Part shown: positions 24,401 to 36,429 of the stretch, piece after piece | Layout: every line of letters begins with the position of its first letter | Numbering within the stretch: position 1 is the stretch's first letter | DNA from: Cyanophora paradoxa | Lineage: Eukaryota > Glaucocystophyceae > Cyanophorales > Cyanophoraceae | Reading direction: 5' to 3' | Assembly (NCBI GenBank): GCA_004431415.1 | Contig: QPMI01000668.1 | Span: 1-64,000, forward strand | Length of the DNA: 64,000 bases | The notes under the pieces: model-generated | What the model was told of the DNA's origin: nothing | Databases searched by the model: none | The model's input: the letters and a program-made list of their open reading frames with translations, nothing else | Position numbers and translations under genes: made by a program

Positions 24401-27400
24401 ATGGCACACCTACACACACCAGCGAAGAACTCAGTGGGGTGATTTCAGCCCCTGTCTTTCTGTTCTGTTCCCTTTGCAATCTGTTCCAATGACCACATCG
24501 TTTACAGAACCCCCATTTGCATCCATCCGCCAAGCCATACGTCCCAGCCGACAGTCCGATGGATCCTGCCCGACTCCAGGACACAGTTGACTTGGTGACT
24601 CACTGCGTCACCCATCACTGCATCCCGAAGTACTGCTTTAAGAAAGGGAGTCATTGCAAAGTTCTTCAACGAAACGGTGATATTCGCGAGAAATCAGAAG
24701 TGCTATTGGCAACGTCTTCAAATCGAGTCGAGGAGACATTCAAGGTACCCATAACCACTGTTTGTTTCAAATAAGCATCTCATGTGCACATCATCTGCAG
24801 ACATGCATGAAACGTAACACGACCAATGTAACAATTCATGCCCCCCATCATCTCTCCATCTCCAGATCGAATGTACATGATGATTTTATCAGCAACGAAT
24901 ACGGATGCGGAGAATACGTTACGGCGTACACCACTAAGATGGATCTTGGCCTGGATGGTCTCATCAAAGTGTGTGGACACGCGTTACAACGGCTACCTCC
25001 CAACACTTGCCCGAACTTGCAGACCTGTTTCAAGACTGTCATGAAAGCTGCAATTGGCAGTCAAGTCGTTCATGCCCAAGCAGCATGTATTACACTACTT
25101 GGTTATCAACACTATGAGGCTTCACGTGCTTTCGAGACCATCCGCATCCCCTTTCCGGATTCGCCGAAATGGTTCATCCGTTCAGATGACGACCTAGACT
25201 CCAAACCCGACGACGAACACTTCGACGATATCTCCAAAACAAACACTTCACAACTGATTTATGCCAACCGCCCGACCAACACTCATGCTTGTAACATCCA
25301 CAATTTTGATTTCGACAACCTTAGCTACAAAGAATTCAGGTGCCAATTCTACCACACCAAGCATGATGCTACAAGTGAGAGATGCAACACTCGCTACCCT
25401 ATCCGTATCCAAGATCCGAACTCGGTTAAACCGGATTACTACATCATGCAGAGATCAAAATCAGCTGTGGTTCTAGTACATCCGAACATTCCGGCCGACT
25501 TCACAGATGAACGGTGCGCCCACCCTTTCAGTGTCCTCTTTCACATTCAATTCATTATACGTACAGCTTTTGTTTTTCCGCGTTGTTTCTTCATGTTCCT
25601 TGGCGCTCCACCGAATCTCTGCTTTCGCCTGGAACCACCGCCCGGCAAACCTTGGCAGCCATTTGGGGTTCATTGCCTCCTCGAGTACAAGACTCGATCG
25701 CCAAGAAGGCGCTCATCGAAGAACTTTGGAAGGAAAAAGCTGATCTAGATAAGCCGATCACAGGCAACTCTTCTACCGATGCAACCCCCATGTCGTTCGA
25801 AGATTTTGCCCTTCGTGCGGCGATACTGGAGGACAGAAATGTTGAAGTGTATGCCTCCACCAGCATCATGGATCTGTGGCAGCGAGTTCGACCCATTATT
25901 GCAGATGACATCAATGTCTACGAATCAGCCGCCAACTACTGGTCATCGTGCAAAAATATCGCCAAGAAAGCTCGACAGGACTTTAATGCCACGAAGGCTA
26001 TGGAGGCTGAGGCACTCCGACAGGCACGGTTACAGGACACCAATTCCAATCACAGCGACACATCCTTGCTCACGGATCCTGCTTTCATTGGGTTGGATAT
26101 CCACGGCCAGCAGCAGGCCTTGTCAATTATCCATGAACACACACTGGGACCTCGTTCCACAGCCCAACTTCTCATGGTTATTCATGGAGGCGCAGGGGTT
26201 GGCAAGAGCAAAGTCATTGCCGCAATTGACCACTACCTTTTTCGCAATGCTTCATTCATGCCTACATCACGCTTCGGGCCAATTGTTATCGTTTCCATCA
26301 CCGGCACAGCAGCTTCAAATGTCGATGGCTACACCATTGCATCCGTGTTCGGGAGTGCTCCCTCTAAAACAGGCCGTCAACACCTGTTCTCGAAAGACCC
26401 CCATAAATCAGCTCAAGAATTGAAGGGTACAAGCACCATTATCATTGAAGAGTTCAGCATGTGCTCTGCTGATCAGCTCGTCTGGATCAACCACGTCTGC
26501 CAATTGTCAGCTGGCTCAGATTCATCTCTTAAGGATGCCCCCTTCGGTGGTAAGAACGTTATTTTGGTCGGCGACCTATACCAAGCTATTCCAGTACGAG
26601 GATTTTCAGTTGCAAGACTGTTCTCGGATCTATCTCAAGAATCGAACGCTGCGGTTCTGATGGAAGCACGTCGTCTATACGAACTATTTAATGTCGTCAT
26701 CGTTTTGGAGCATATTCACCGCCAGCTCGAAGGCGATCCGCTCGGGCTCATGTCTCCAGCTATTCGAACTGGGAGCATGACCAACGAGCAGTGCGCTCTT
26801 CTCAACACACGATTCGTGGCAAACTGGGAAGACCCAAATGCAGGAATCCCCAAGAATGCATGGCATGTGTGCTACACAAATGACCTTCGCAACGAGATTA
26901 ACAACAAATGTCTTAATGCTCTGACGCTACACGAAGCTCCTATTTGTTTCTGGGCAAACCACTTCATCATGTCAGCCACGGGAGACGATCGCAAGCGCAA
27001 GCGTAATGTACATGATCCAACAGATCTCAGCCTCGATGCGAACGCCATCCAGTCTGCAATTTTCTCAAAGGCACTTGACATGCCCGAGAGCGAATTCCAA
27101 GATCACAATTTCATCGTATTGTGTAAGGGTACGCAAACTTTTCACCAACCTCCCTTCAAAAGCCAACATTTGCCCCAGGCGCCCAAGTTATGGTTACCAC
27201 CAACCTGGCAACCGAGCTCGGCCTCACCAATGGTGCTAGAGGAACTGTCGAAACGTTCCTCGTGTACACCAAATCCGATCATCCTCAAACCCGAGAAGAA
27301 GCTTTCAGAATGCAAGGCAACAACTTCTGGAAACCACCAATTGTACTCGTCCGATTTCCCTCATCAGTGTACAAGGGCCCAAATTACAACTTGGAGTTTG

Positions 27401-27849
27401 CAAACATACCCCACATTCCTGATACATCTCTCGTACCAATCCCCTATTATCGCAACACGCTCCATCGCATGACTGTGAAAGCTGGCACGCCCGAAGGGGG
27501 CCGAATTACCAGTGTCGTTGAGAGAAGCCAACTCCCGTTGACTCTTTCATTTGCTTCGACCATCCACAAGGCCCAAGGGCAGACCACAGCTCATCTCGTC
27601 GTCCACGCGGATAATGGCATGCATCAACCAGGACTTGCACATGTCGCTACTACACGATGCAAAACTTTGAAAGGGCTCTTCATTACGCGACGGCGGATGA
27701 CTCCTGACATGTTCCGGAGTGGGCGACGCAAGACTATTCAGGCAAAGAAAGACGTCATGGATTATGTCGACGACGAAGACGTACGTTTCAAACGCTTAGC
27801 AGATATCACGGTCCAGACTTATGGCTTGACTCCCTATCGCAAACTGTAG
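21447..27849 (+). CDS. Helitron Rep/helicase protein
   Basis: Multi-exon gene with the domain order of a Helitron replicase. It has a C2H2 finger (YCGFPACKK...LHQHLK, 21,510-21,575) and a DUF6570-like part (CASCRECL..., DFGDIPPELAELT near 22,450, then INDIPEFCKKLPR). A Helitron-like N domain follows (ALAFPVLFPYGRGSF near 23,305, PADIFWPEFF near 23,870). The HUH motif SLHVHAIMW has its two His at 24,202 and 24,208, and EYVTAYTTK supplies paired Tyr codons at 24,915 and 24,927. The PIF1-type helicase has Walker A GGAGVGKS (26,186-26,209), IIIEEFSM, GDLYQAIP, GLTNGARGTV and STIHKAQGQ. The first is used for rolling-circle nicking and strand transfer, the second for unwinding. All key residues are present, so it may be active. 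The neighbouring dual-protease gene ends 47 bp before the chosen ATG. Confidence 0.85.
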
Positions 27850-27966
27850 CCATCTCTTTTGTAATGACAAATTCATATTACTGTTGATCAAAGAATTATG
27901 CCACCCACGTAAAAGCGGATGCAAAGGCGATTTCCGCAATTGGACAGTTCATTTTCACACACAATC

Positions 27967-30900
27967 TCATTTCGAGCAAATACATCCAGCACACACATTA
28001 ATCCCGTCTTTGTTTTTCTTCGGTGTCTTGCACCCCTTGCATTTTGGGCATTTTGCGACTCGTTTCTTTGCACACGACGTAGCACAATCTGGAAGATCCT
28101 GTACGCAGTGATCACGACCACATTAAATACAGATAAAGACCGCAGTTACCTTGCTTGACTTCCTTTCTTCAGACTGATAAAAGTCAGAACTCCATCCAGC
28201 ACTCAGTACGCACAACGCACCTGAGATTCCGCCGGAGGTCCACCAGAAGGAACAAAATCAAGTGTCGTCCGGATTTTCTTATTACCAATCTGCCCGCTCG
28301 AAATCAATCATACAAAAAACAACACAGCAATCGAAATACCTCAGCAGTACTACTGCTCAACCCGAGTCCAATCAACGGTCCCCTAAATGCGGGAGATGAT
28401 GGCACAGGGGTTTTATTTCCCGTCGAATCTCCAGCAGGTTTCTGGGGCGTGCTTGCAGTTGACTCAGATCGCGTAATTTCAGGGATAAAAGCACTGCATA
28501 AGTTACAGTGAAAAGCCACAAGCAACACTGATTCACAGAGCTTACGTTGACATCAGATGTTCCATTTCTTCAATTTGATCCAAGCAGGCCCCTTTGAATA
28601 ACTCTTTCACTGAATTTCCAACCTAGTACCAAAATCAAATTCAGGCATTATTGAACACATGAATATTTAAAAAGCATGCACGTACTCGTAAAGTTGAAAC
28701 CTTCGTGGTAGACGTCTGCAACGACGTGATTGGCTCACCACCAGTATTCGGAGTGTACTTGTTGGCCTTCACAACCACTTCCGTGATTGCCACAAATTTC
28801 CCAAGCAAAGCATCGACAGCTGTTTCATGGTTCAAACCTGCAGTCGCCAACGTGTCGCCATCCACAAAATTTGTGCAATGTCCACTGCATCCAATATCAA
28901 TACCATCATCACACCCACGTATTCATGAAAAAACTAGCTCACTACTGGTCGCTCAATTGCAGTCGAATGGACCCATTTGGCTTTCCATTCGAATTGTTGC
29001 AACATTTTACAGAGTCCACACGGCCGAAAACATCTGCTAGTTGTCAGTGTGAACGCCCAAATCATAAAGCAGGAACTTACTTCGAATGAGAGGATCACCG
29101 AGAGGTTTCAAGTTTCCATCAAAAAAAATCGTCAAATTCGGTGCATGAATTACCATGGAGGCATTCCAGTACGGAATGTCCAGAATTTTATCTATGATCC
29201 CAGAAGAAATGGATTTATAATTCCCGTCGTCGACACTCTGCCAGGAATTCAGTCCCATCCACCCTCGGGTCCTAAAAAGGCCTTACCATGACCCAGATAT
29301 CGAATGCGCTTGATGTTACATCGACCTTGTAAGCGCAACCCGTCGGGAAAATATTCGACACACTGGATCCACCACTCTTGACACGCAGATCATTAATTGC
29401 TGAGCCAGACAACGCAACCTTATTGCCCATAACAAGCACCTGCAATACATAACATGGCGCATCACGAAAACCTGCAAAAAAGACGCATGCAACAGCACAA
29501 GCATCTCACCATCACAGCAGAGTATGGGGGGGGGTACCCATGGTAGCATTAGGTTGTATGGGACTGCGGCCCCCCCCCCTGACCATTCTGTGCAGTAACC
29601 ATCAGCGCGCCGGGCGACGCGCTAGCACACTCGTCGTCCTTAGCTATGCCTTCCGGGCAGTGTGAAAGCAGTCCGGCCGACGGGGGCGCTCTGGCTCGGG
29701 AGATCGACTTGTAGCTAGTGCGGGTCGGCCGGGCCATCGGGGAGGCGCCCAGCAACCAGCTCACCGCATCATTAGTGAGCCTGGCATGCCGCATACGAGC
29801 GGGCGCGCCACGCCCCGCCGCCTCTGGTCCGCTGGACTCTCCGAAGAGGTAACCGCCGCGCACTGCGAACGAAGGATCGGCGGAAGCTGACCACCGGCGT
29901 CGCAGCGCCGACGCAGGACGTTACGAACGTAATGTGCATCTGATGAGAGTCTGCTGGTGCGCTGGGCTAGTCGCCGCGCGACCGGCCTGACCGACGCCCC
30001 CGCCAGGAGGCCGTGCACCAGCCGCGCATCTCGCCGGCGGGGCACAGGTGCAGCCTCGCCTTGCATATGCGACTTAGCTAAGCTAACAGTGCTGATCAAT
30101 GCTCGCAGCGCGCGCCGGGCGCCGCTCCTGGGCCGCCCGCTCTTGGTGGTGGTCGCCGCCCCTACGGAGTCGCCGTGGTGCGGGCGCGACCTTTTGCGTC
30201 CTTTCTTCAGCTTTGTTTTGATGTATACTGCATGCAGGCAAGCTGGGCGCACGGTGGGGCTCTTCGGGGCGGGCGTTTCTGGCGGAGAACGCCACCTGGT
30301 CCCCCTTCTTGGCCAGATCCCGCTGCTCCCCGTCGCTCTCCGCGTCTCCCTTGGATAGCGCATCGTCTAGATGGTTATGTACAATGAATCTACGCGTTTC
30401 CCCGCCGCCGCGCCCGCGCCCCCGTCCCAGGATTTGGGTGCCACCACTGCACTGCTCCAGCAGAGCGCCCTGTGCGCCCAGCACGTCCTAGGGCGGCCGA
30501 GATGGATGGAAACATAGTATATTACATAGAAGCACATTCGGGAACGATCCAACGCGTCCGGGAAGCGCGGGCAAGGGGTCCGAGCCTGACCCCAAGTCCT
30601 TGCCACCACCACCGCCAGCCACCGAACGCAGCACGGCGCCCTGCACAGCATGCGCGCGGTACGCAACATAGTTAGTCTTGCGTAGGAACGCAGCTGGCGC
30701 GTGGGCTCTGCTGGGATGCGCACCGGAAGCGACCAGCACTGCGGCAGTGGCGGGCACCAAGCCAGAACGCGCGGCGGAGCCGCCCTGTGCTCCCGGCGTA
30801 AGCTATTGACACAGCTAATGCCGCCTATGTGCTGCGGGCGACCGGCAAGGTCACAGGTGACCGGCAGCGGGCGAGCGGGCGGGCGCAGCGGGCGGACGGG

Positions 30901-31910
30901 ACGGACTTCACCCCCGAGAGCGGACGATGGCGCCGATCGTCATGAAGCATGTTCAACATCTAAGAACACTGTAGAAGCACGTTAGGCCCGCGCAGCAAGA
31001 GCGCCCGGGTCGCCGCACCTTCGAGAGCACGCCGCTCGGCGGGCGAGCGGGGCGGGCGGGCTGTTGCACCGCCAGCGATGTTTATATGACCTATGCGATG
31101 CTCCAGATACGCTGGCTGGTAGCCCGGCCGCCGCCGCCGCCATCCGACCTCGCTGGGCGCGCGACCAAGTCCGAAGTCCGACCCAGACGGACAGGGCTGA
31201 GAGCAGACGACCAACTGGATCTCGGTGCTCCTAGCTCCTAGCCAAAGCGGCCCGGCGATCTGACGCAGGCTCTTCAAACCCGACGCAGCCGAAGTTGGCT
31301 AGCTTGCCCTGTTACTGCGTACCGGGGGGTGCCACTTTCCCCGGTTTTTCCCATACAAGCCCAATGCTACCATGGGTACCCCCCCCATACTCTGCTGTGC
31401 ATACTTTGACCGACACACAATTTCATAGTCTCTTCCACCACAGATGTAAATCCTGATTGCGTCATAACGCATCCCAAAACACCGTTCTGCGCCCACTGGT
31501 CATCACGCATGCAACTCTTTGCCCTACAAACGCCTGCACCTTGTCGTTTACATACAGAAACCCAGGAGCTGTGGACCGACGGAACAGAAATGTCGACACG
31601 CAATCTAACGCTTTCGATGAACTTGGCACTGCCTGCAGCAACTTTTCCGATCACAAGGTTCAGATCGACCATACCATCACAAGTTCTCACCAGCAGCTCG
31701 GACACACTTTTCACCTTCGATACGTCGAGATCTATCGATGCGCGTGCTGCAGCCGCTGACGCCGACGCCATCGCCATGCCTACTTCGACTGCTTCAGACT
31801 CTATGGGTACGTTACAAACGTTCCCTGGGTACAGTATATCCATCTTCCCACCTTCGTCATTTCCATAGGTCGTACACAGAACGACTACCGACATCGACCT
31901 TCACTTTCAT
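27967..31910 (-). CDS. OB-fold/RPA-like gene with Cys-rich tail, split by a CACTA-like element
   Basis: Exons on the minus strand join in frame with short GT-AG introns. They run from ATG 31,910 (MKVKVDV) through 31,873-31,400, then 29,452-29,288, 29,240-29,095 and 29,035-28,925, and so on to the Cys-rich end CPKCKGCK...CAGCICSK with stop 27,967. One segment (VFGRVDSVK, then GSIRLQLSD) is reminiscent of an RPA-type OB fold, which some Helitrons carry, but the match is weak. The gene converges on the Helitron gene 117 bp away. A 1,887-bp insertion lies at the last codon of an exon; across it the reading frame and splice donor fit if one copy of the 3-bp duplication is counted. As it stands, splicing across the insertion is uncertain. 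Confidence 0.5.
29513..31399. mobile_element. Non-autonomous CACTA (En/Spm)-like element
   Basis: Ends are CACAGCAGAGTATGGGG and its reverse complement. The inverted repeats run on for about 45 bp (GGTACCCATGGTAGCATT and beyond) with a few mismatches. The element is flanked by a 3-bp duplication, CAT at 29,510-29,512 and 31,400-31,402. A CAC start with a 3-bp duplication is the CACTA/EnSpm signature. The interior is more GC-rich than its surroundings, and I see no transposase domain. It sits inside the minus-strand gene at 27,967-31,910. Confidence 0.85.
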
Positions 31911-32225
31911 AGTTCCAAAACTCCAGTACCAATGGTAAGAATCGGACCTTCCTGCCCTCCATTCGCGAGACTAACTCAACAGCAGAACGTCTTGACCACT
32001 ACAGATCACGAACCCAATGACAGCACTCATGAAGCAATTGCAAGTGACTCACATTTCGATGACGAACCTCCTCCGTTGGAACCTGACAACGATCCTCTAC
32101 CTCACCACGAACTTCATAATTTTACGCCTGCTCAGGCTGCCGCAGTTTACATATTCACTTATTTATTCATGCCCGAAGACTCTAGCACATGGTTAAACTT
32201 GATCGCCCATGTGCGTGAAGAATAA
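31867..32225 (+). CDS. Possible small plus-strand gene end, antisense to the RPA-like gene start
   Basis: Two in-frame exons can be joined across a GTAAGA...CAACAG intron (about 31,937-31,982). The second ends in NLIAHVREE and a stop at 32,225. The acidic, His/Pro-containing sequence ending in a hydrophobic helix looks protein-like, but no family is recognised. It overlaps the 5' end of the minus-strand gene, so it may be chance. Confidence 0.25.
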
Positions 32226-32929
32226 AAAAAGCGTCGAGAGTCATATAAATAGCTAGCCTCTCTCAACAATATAATCGCAATTCAATGTGTCACACAAGCA
32301 CCTGTCCGTCCCGCCCCTCCAACCTCGCTCTCCCTCGCCTCGCCCGACGCACTTTCTCCTCACCCCACCCCCGGTCTCACTCCCCTTTCCAATTCCTCTC
32401 CCTCGCCATGCCCCCCTACTCCGGATCCCATCCCCGCTCTTCCTTTCTGGCCGCATGGGACCTCGCCCCCCCTCACCCATCTTCTTGCCCCTCCCCGGCC
32501 ATTCATGTCTCGCCCTGTCTGACTTCGTCCTGCCCCAACCTGTTCCGCCCTGTTCCGCACGGCCCCCCCTGATGCCCCACGTCGCAACCCAACCCAGTCA
32601 CGCCTCAGGCCCCCCCCCCCCTCCCCCCCCCCACGAATCCCCCGCGCGCCTCTGCGCTCTCCTCAACAACCCCACGCGCCGCGTCCCGCATCACCCCCGT
32701 CTGTCGCCACGCCCTGCTCCAAACCCGCTCAGTCTCACCTTGCTTTGCCCCGCCCTGATCCGCCTCACCATGCGCCTTCCTGCCCCTCTTCGCCCACCAA
32801 CATCCAGCCATCCCTGCCCTCCCCCGCAACCCGCCCCCCAGCACCCCACCCTGCTGCCGCGACAGTTCATCAAATCAAATCGTTGGTTGCAGCACATGAA
32901 TTCACAACGACAAAATTCCAGGCAGGCGA
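32226..32929. other. C-rich low-complexity spacer
   Basis: From about 32,285 to 32,860 the plus strand is dominated by C runs and CCCTGCCC-like words. Long Pro-rich frames here are compositional. Similar C-rich tracts follow the SP-RING genes at 38,439 and 40,583. Confidence 0.6.
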
Positions 32930-34995
32930 TCACTGCTGGTTGATCTGAAAAAACTGCAAAACTCGTGAACACACATAAACAATTGCAATATTTCCAATCA
33001 CGAACCCTCTTCTGGTGCATAACTCGGTTTTTGATAGTGTAGGAAAATGCATTGCACCATTTCTTGTAATCGTCCACTGAGAAAGCAAATGGTCCAGTGG
33101 ACGAGAACCGTTTCTCCTTAATCGCCATGTGTTTCACAAGCAAATCCCGGATATTCCCGTACATGTTCCTCACCGCCTCCGCTGAATGCCCATCGCATGC
33201 GTACACATACAGCAGTCCAAAAAATTTCAGCAGCTACGACATTATAGGTGAAGCCATCAGATCACGTATGCCAAACATGCATACCGGATGGATCTCCGAT
33301 ATATCTGTCTCCTCTTGCTCTTCAATCTCGTTCATCTTCTTCAAAATTGACGCAAGGGACTGGTCTTTATAAAACCTGCTCACCTGTTTCAGCCTTTTGA
33401 ATTTCATAACAATTCATCACACCTGTAATTCGATCTTGTACGAAGATCCAACTGACGCAGAATGCGCAAAGGCGAGTCCATGACCATTGCTTCCAGCTCC
33501 ACCGAAGAGAATTCCAAATTCGTGCTAAACACGTAAGCAGCAAAACCAAAATCTTCTACATATTTCTTCGCTCGCTTCGGAGATATCACTTTGTTGAGGA
33601 CCTCCAGTATCTCCTTTTTGACCACGAATCGTACGGACCGCTCCTCGTTCACGAAGTCCAGATTAAAATACAGACCATGAGAAATTACACATACGCATGC
33701 TGGAATCGTAGCATGCACAATCTCCGGCTCCAACCCGTGCACAAAAAACTGGCATGCCGGCATGTCGAAGCCTTTTACGACCGATTCAATATCGCAATGA
33801 TCCAGTGGCGTCACCTGAGGCAAATCAACCTCAAGTAATGATATCGAACACATCCGAGTCACCTGGATAGTAGGAATTCCAGGAGCATGAATTTGCACAC
33901 CAAAGACAAAATCAGAAGTCATACATCCCACGGTCGACACCCTTGGCAGGAAGACGAAACGAAGTTGGTCTTCGGCTTTCATTTTTGCGGCCAGGTATAT
34001 CATATCTAGAATTTCCAGGAAGTCTTTGTGGTCCCGAGCTTGCACGTACAAGTCCACATCTTGCCTGCCGAACCGAAAAGACAACAGTTATATACGTCGC
34101 ATACATGGATGTCGGACCCCTACACTCACAACGAATACTCGTACGCAGTTCCAGGTAACAGTAATGCCCGAGCAACACATCCGCCTGTAAAACAAAATCC
34201 ACACGCTCGAACCCCAACAATGTGAAAGGCATAAATACCTGCTATGAAGATTTTCCTTTTGATCGAAACACATAAATTGTCCAGCAGAGCTGCACTCCGA
34301 ATACGTTCGGCAACCACCCTTTGCGAAGACATGTATCCCTCAACGATAGGAATCCCTGGTCCAGCCATCACATTCGACGTACGCCGAACACTGCGTGTAC
34401 CATCACCATGCACCTGCGGCCCCATGATCGCCATCTCCTTCAAAAACGCGACATAAACATCAAATATATCAGACAAGCGCACCTCAAAGCTCCCAGACAA
34501 AACAAACACCGAGCCTGACTTATACAATTGCTCTAGCTTTACGCCAGACTTATCCAAAAACTGCGCTAGCGCTGCTCGAGGATGCGTAGCACATGATGAA
34601 TGCACTGCGTCGAAGAACCGGACGTTATGGTTCAAACCGACGATCATCTCAAACTCGAAGTCCGACTGTGCGAGTGTACCCCTCGCCGTCCTCCGCCCCC
34701 CCCCCCAAAAAAACAAATTCGCGATCGCCACCTTCGATTCCCTCTCCGATGCGTTCAAAACACATGTTCAGTCTTCCTGTCATAACCTGAACTGCCCCGG
34801 ATAAGCAGACTTCTTCGACACGATGCCGATCGCGACGCTTTCGGGGTACAACTCTCCGACCACGGACTTCTCGTCCGAGGTCGATTCCCTGTACCCGGAG
34901 GTTTTTTTTTCCCGCCGTCCGCCAATTTGCGATCGACCCTCGCATTCGGGCAAACTCTGCACCACGCTACCGGTACGCTTCCTCTTCGTGAACAC
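32930..34995 (-). CDS. Nucleotidyltransferase-like gene, multi-exon
   Basis: Minus-strand exons join in frame. A segment with NHNVRFFD and SGSFEVRLSDIFDVYV is followed, after a short intron, by AGGCVARAL and QDVDLYVQARDHKDF. This glycine-rich turn followed by a D-x-D is the layout of a polymerase-beta-type nucleotidyltransferase. Downstream is VVKGFDMPACQFFVHG, then a charged C-terminal part. A G11 run lies in a probable intron near 34,700. One in-frame TAG (33,234-33,236) either lies in an unrecognised intron or marks decay. Start and stop are uncertain. It is divergent from the first SP-RING gene. The function call rests on motif shape only. Confidence 0.42.
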
Positions 34996-35658
34996 AACCC
35001 GCGCACTTAGCCCGCTCCACCGCTCAGACTCTTGTCGTGCTCTGCGACTGCGACTCGCGTCGCAGACACGCGGTCAACCGGTTCGTCCTCCGACTCTGCT
35101 GTTTACGCGTCCCCTCCCCATTTCCCAGATCTGACCTACTGCTGCGCAGCGCGTGGCGTGTTCGAACGCACTGGTTCGCACACCGCAGCCGAACCAACTG
35201 AATCCCGCCGCCCGCCCTTTAGTGCAACTCTCTGCTTCTGTTATCTCTCACCTTCGCGCGCAGCAAACGTCCCTGTCGCAGCGCCTTCCGCCCTTCAAAC
35301 TCAAGAGAAGCCAGCCGACCCAAGTTAGAAGCCGCGAGAACGATCGCTTCTCATCACGATCACATGTGCGAACAGTGTGACCCCCGATATATGAGTAGAT
35401 GAACCCTGCAACAGGTCAACGAATCGATCTCATGACTCGTCCTCATCAGATGAGGGGCCAATAGCCATAAAACAATGCCCCAGAACAATCACGAAGCTTG
35501 ATCTTTTTCAACGCGAAAAGATAACCAACGGCACGTACGCAAAAACCATAGCTACTCGCGGCCATCGAACAAACTACCGCGTTTCTAAAGCCCGAGGTGC
35601 ATCTCTTCCAAATCTTTCATCAGCTATGGCCAGCAACTGACCTGTGCCCTGCTCAGCT
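34996..35658. promoter_or_regulatory. Divergent spacer between the NTase-like gene and SP-RING copy A
   Basis: The only space available for both promoters. No clear TATA box or repeated motif is recognised, and a first non-coding or undetected exon of copy A may lie here. Confidence 0.3.
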
Positions 35659-36287
35659 ATGTACCTAGTGCAGAACGACCCAATGATTGACTTCGACGTG
35701 AACGACCTTGACCTCACCGACTTCTTTGCGAACATCGTCAGCAGCAGTGTCCCCAGTGCAAGCGATCTTCGTACCAATCCTACCCGCACCTTCTCTGAGG
35801 TGTCCCTTCTTCATCCTGATTCACCTGAACGCATTCAAACAGCTGCACGCACTTCCAAATGTACCCACCTTCAGGCACCTTACCCTTTCCACATTCTTCC
35901 TCAACCGGACTGAATGATCCATTGCCCTCACAGTGTTTCGACGTACAGCTCCATCTTCTCGCATGCTTGCAACGAGAAGACGAGAACGACAGCCCAAACG
36001 TTTCAGAAGCCTACGTATGGTATGGCTTCCAAATTCGTTTCAAAAATTCGACCTTCATCTCCAACAGGTCATGTCCAATTGAGGGATGCACCGAACTTGC
36101 CAGGGTTCGCGACATCGTACCCGACTTCTATATGCAATCCATACTCGATGGGGTGCGCACATCTTCTTCTTTGCAGATTCATCATCGTCGCCCTGACTAC
36201 CAGCAGTGCACCTCAACAAGCACAACTTCTGTGCGCATCTACAATACTGGAACCTGGGAACGTTGTCCCAATCACCAGGAAGACTAG
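35659..36287 (+). CDS. SP-RING (Siz/PIAS-type) protein, copy A
   Basis: Four exons (35,659-35,874; 35,934-36,019; 36,068-36,152; 36,204-36,287) give 156 aa. The SP-RING runs from VSLLHPDSPERI through KCTHLQ|CFDVQLHL and W|SCPIEGC to the helix FYMQSILDG. It ends with TTSVRIYNTGTWERC, matching the strand after the finger in Siz/PIAS proteins. Such proteins act as SUMO E3 ligases that engage the E2. The first intron begins GC rather than GT; the domain match forces this boundary. The protein is short and the start may lie further upstream. It converges with the Cys-rich gene at 36,430. Most similar to copy D. Confidence 0.7.
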
Positions 36288-36429
36288 ATATCCCGTTTTG
36301 GTTCACGAATCACTATTTCACGAATGAATACCCACAATGCCCGCGCTTCTTTCCAGCTACGTGGAATGCATATTCTTAAATCATGCACAAGCCACGATCC
36401 CGGGAAACATTTACAAAGTGATACCCTGC

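Noticed and set aside
21447-27849. Reading the PIF1 helicase as a host telomere or mitochondrial helicase
   Set aside because: It is joined in the same direction to Helitron N, HUH and paired-Tyr motifs, which define a Helitron replicase.
31509-31868. Plus-strand Ser/Thr-rich frame of 119 codons
   Set aside because: Antisense to exons of the minus-strand gene whose splice sites and CACTA insertion site are consistent.
32287-32943. Pro-rich frame of 218 codons
   Set aside because: Product of C-rich low-complexity DNA.
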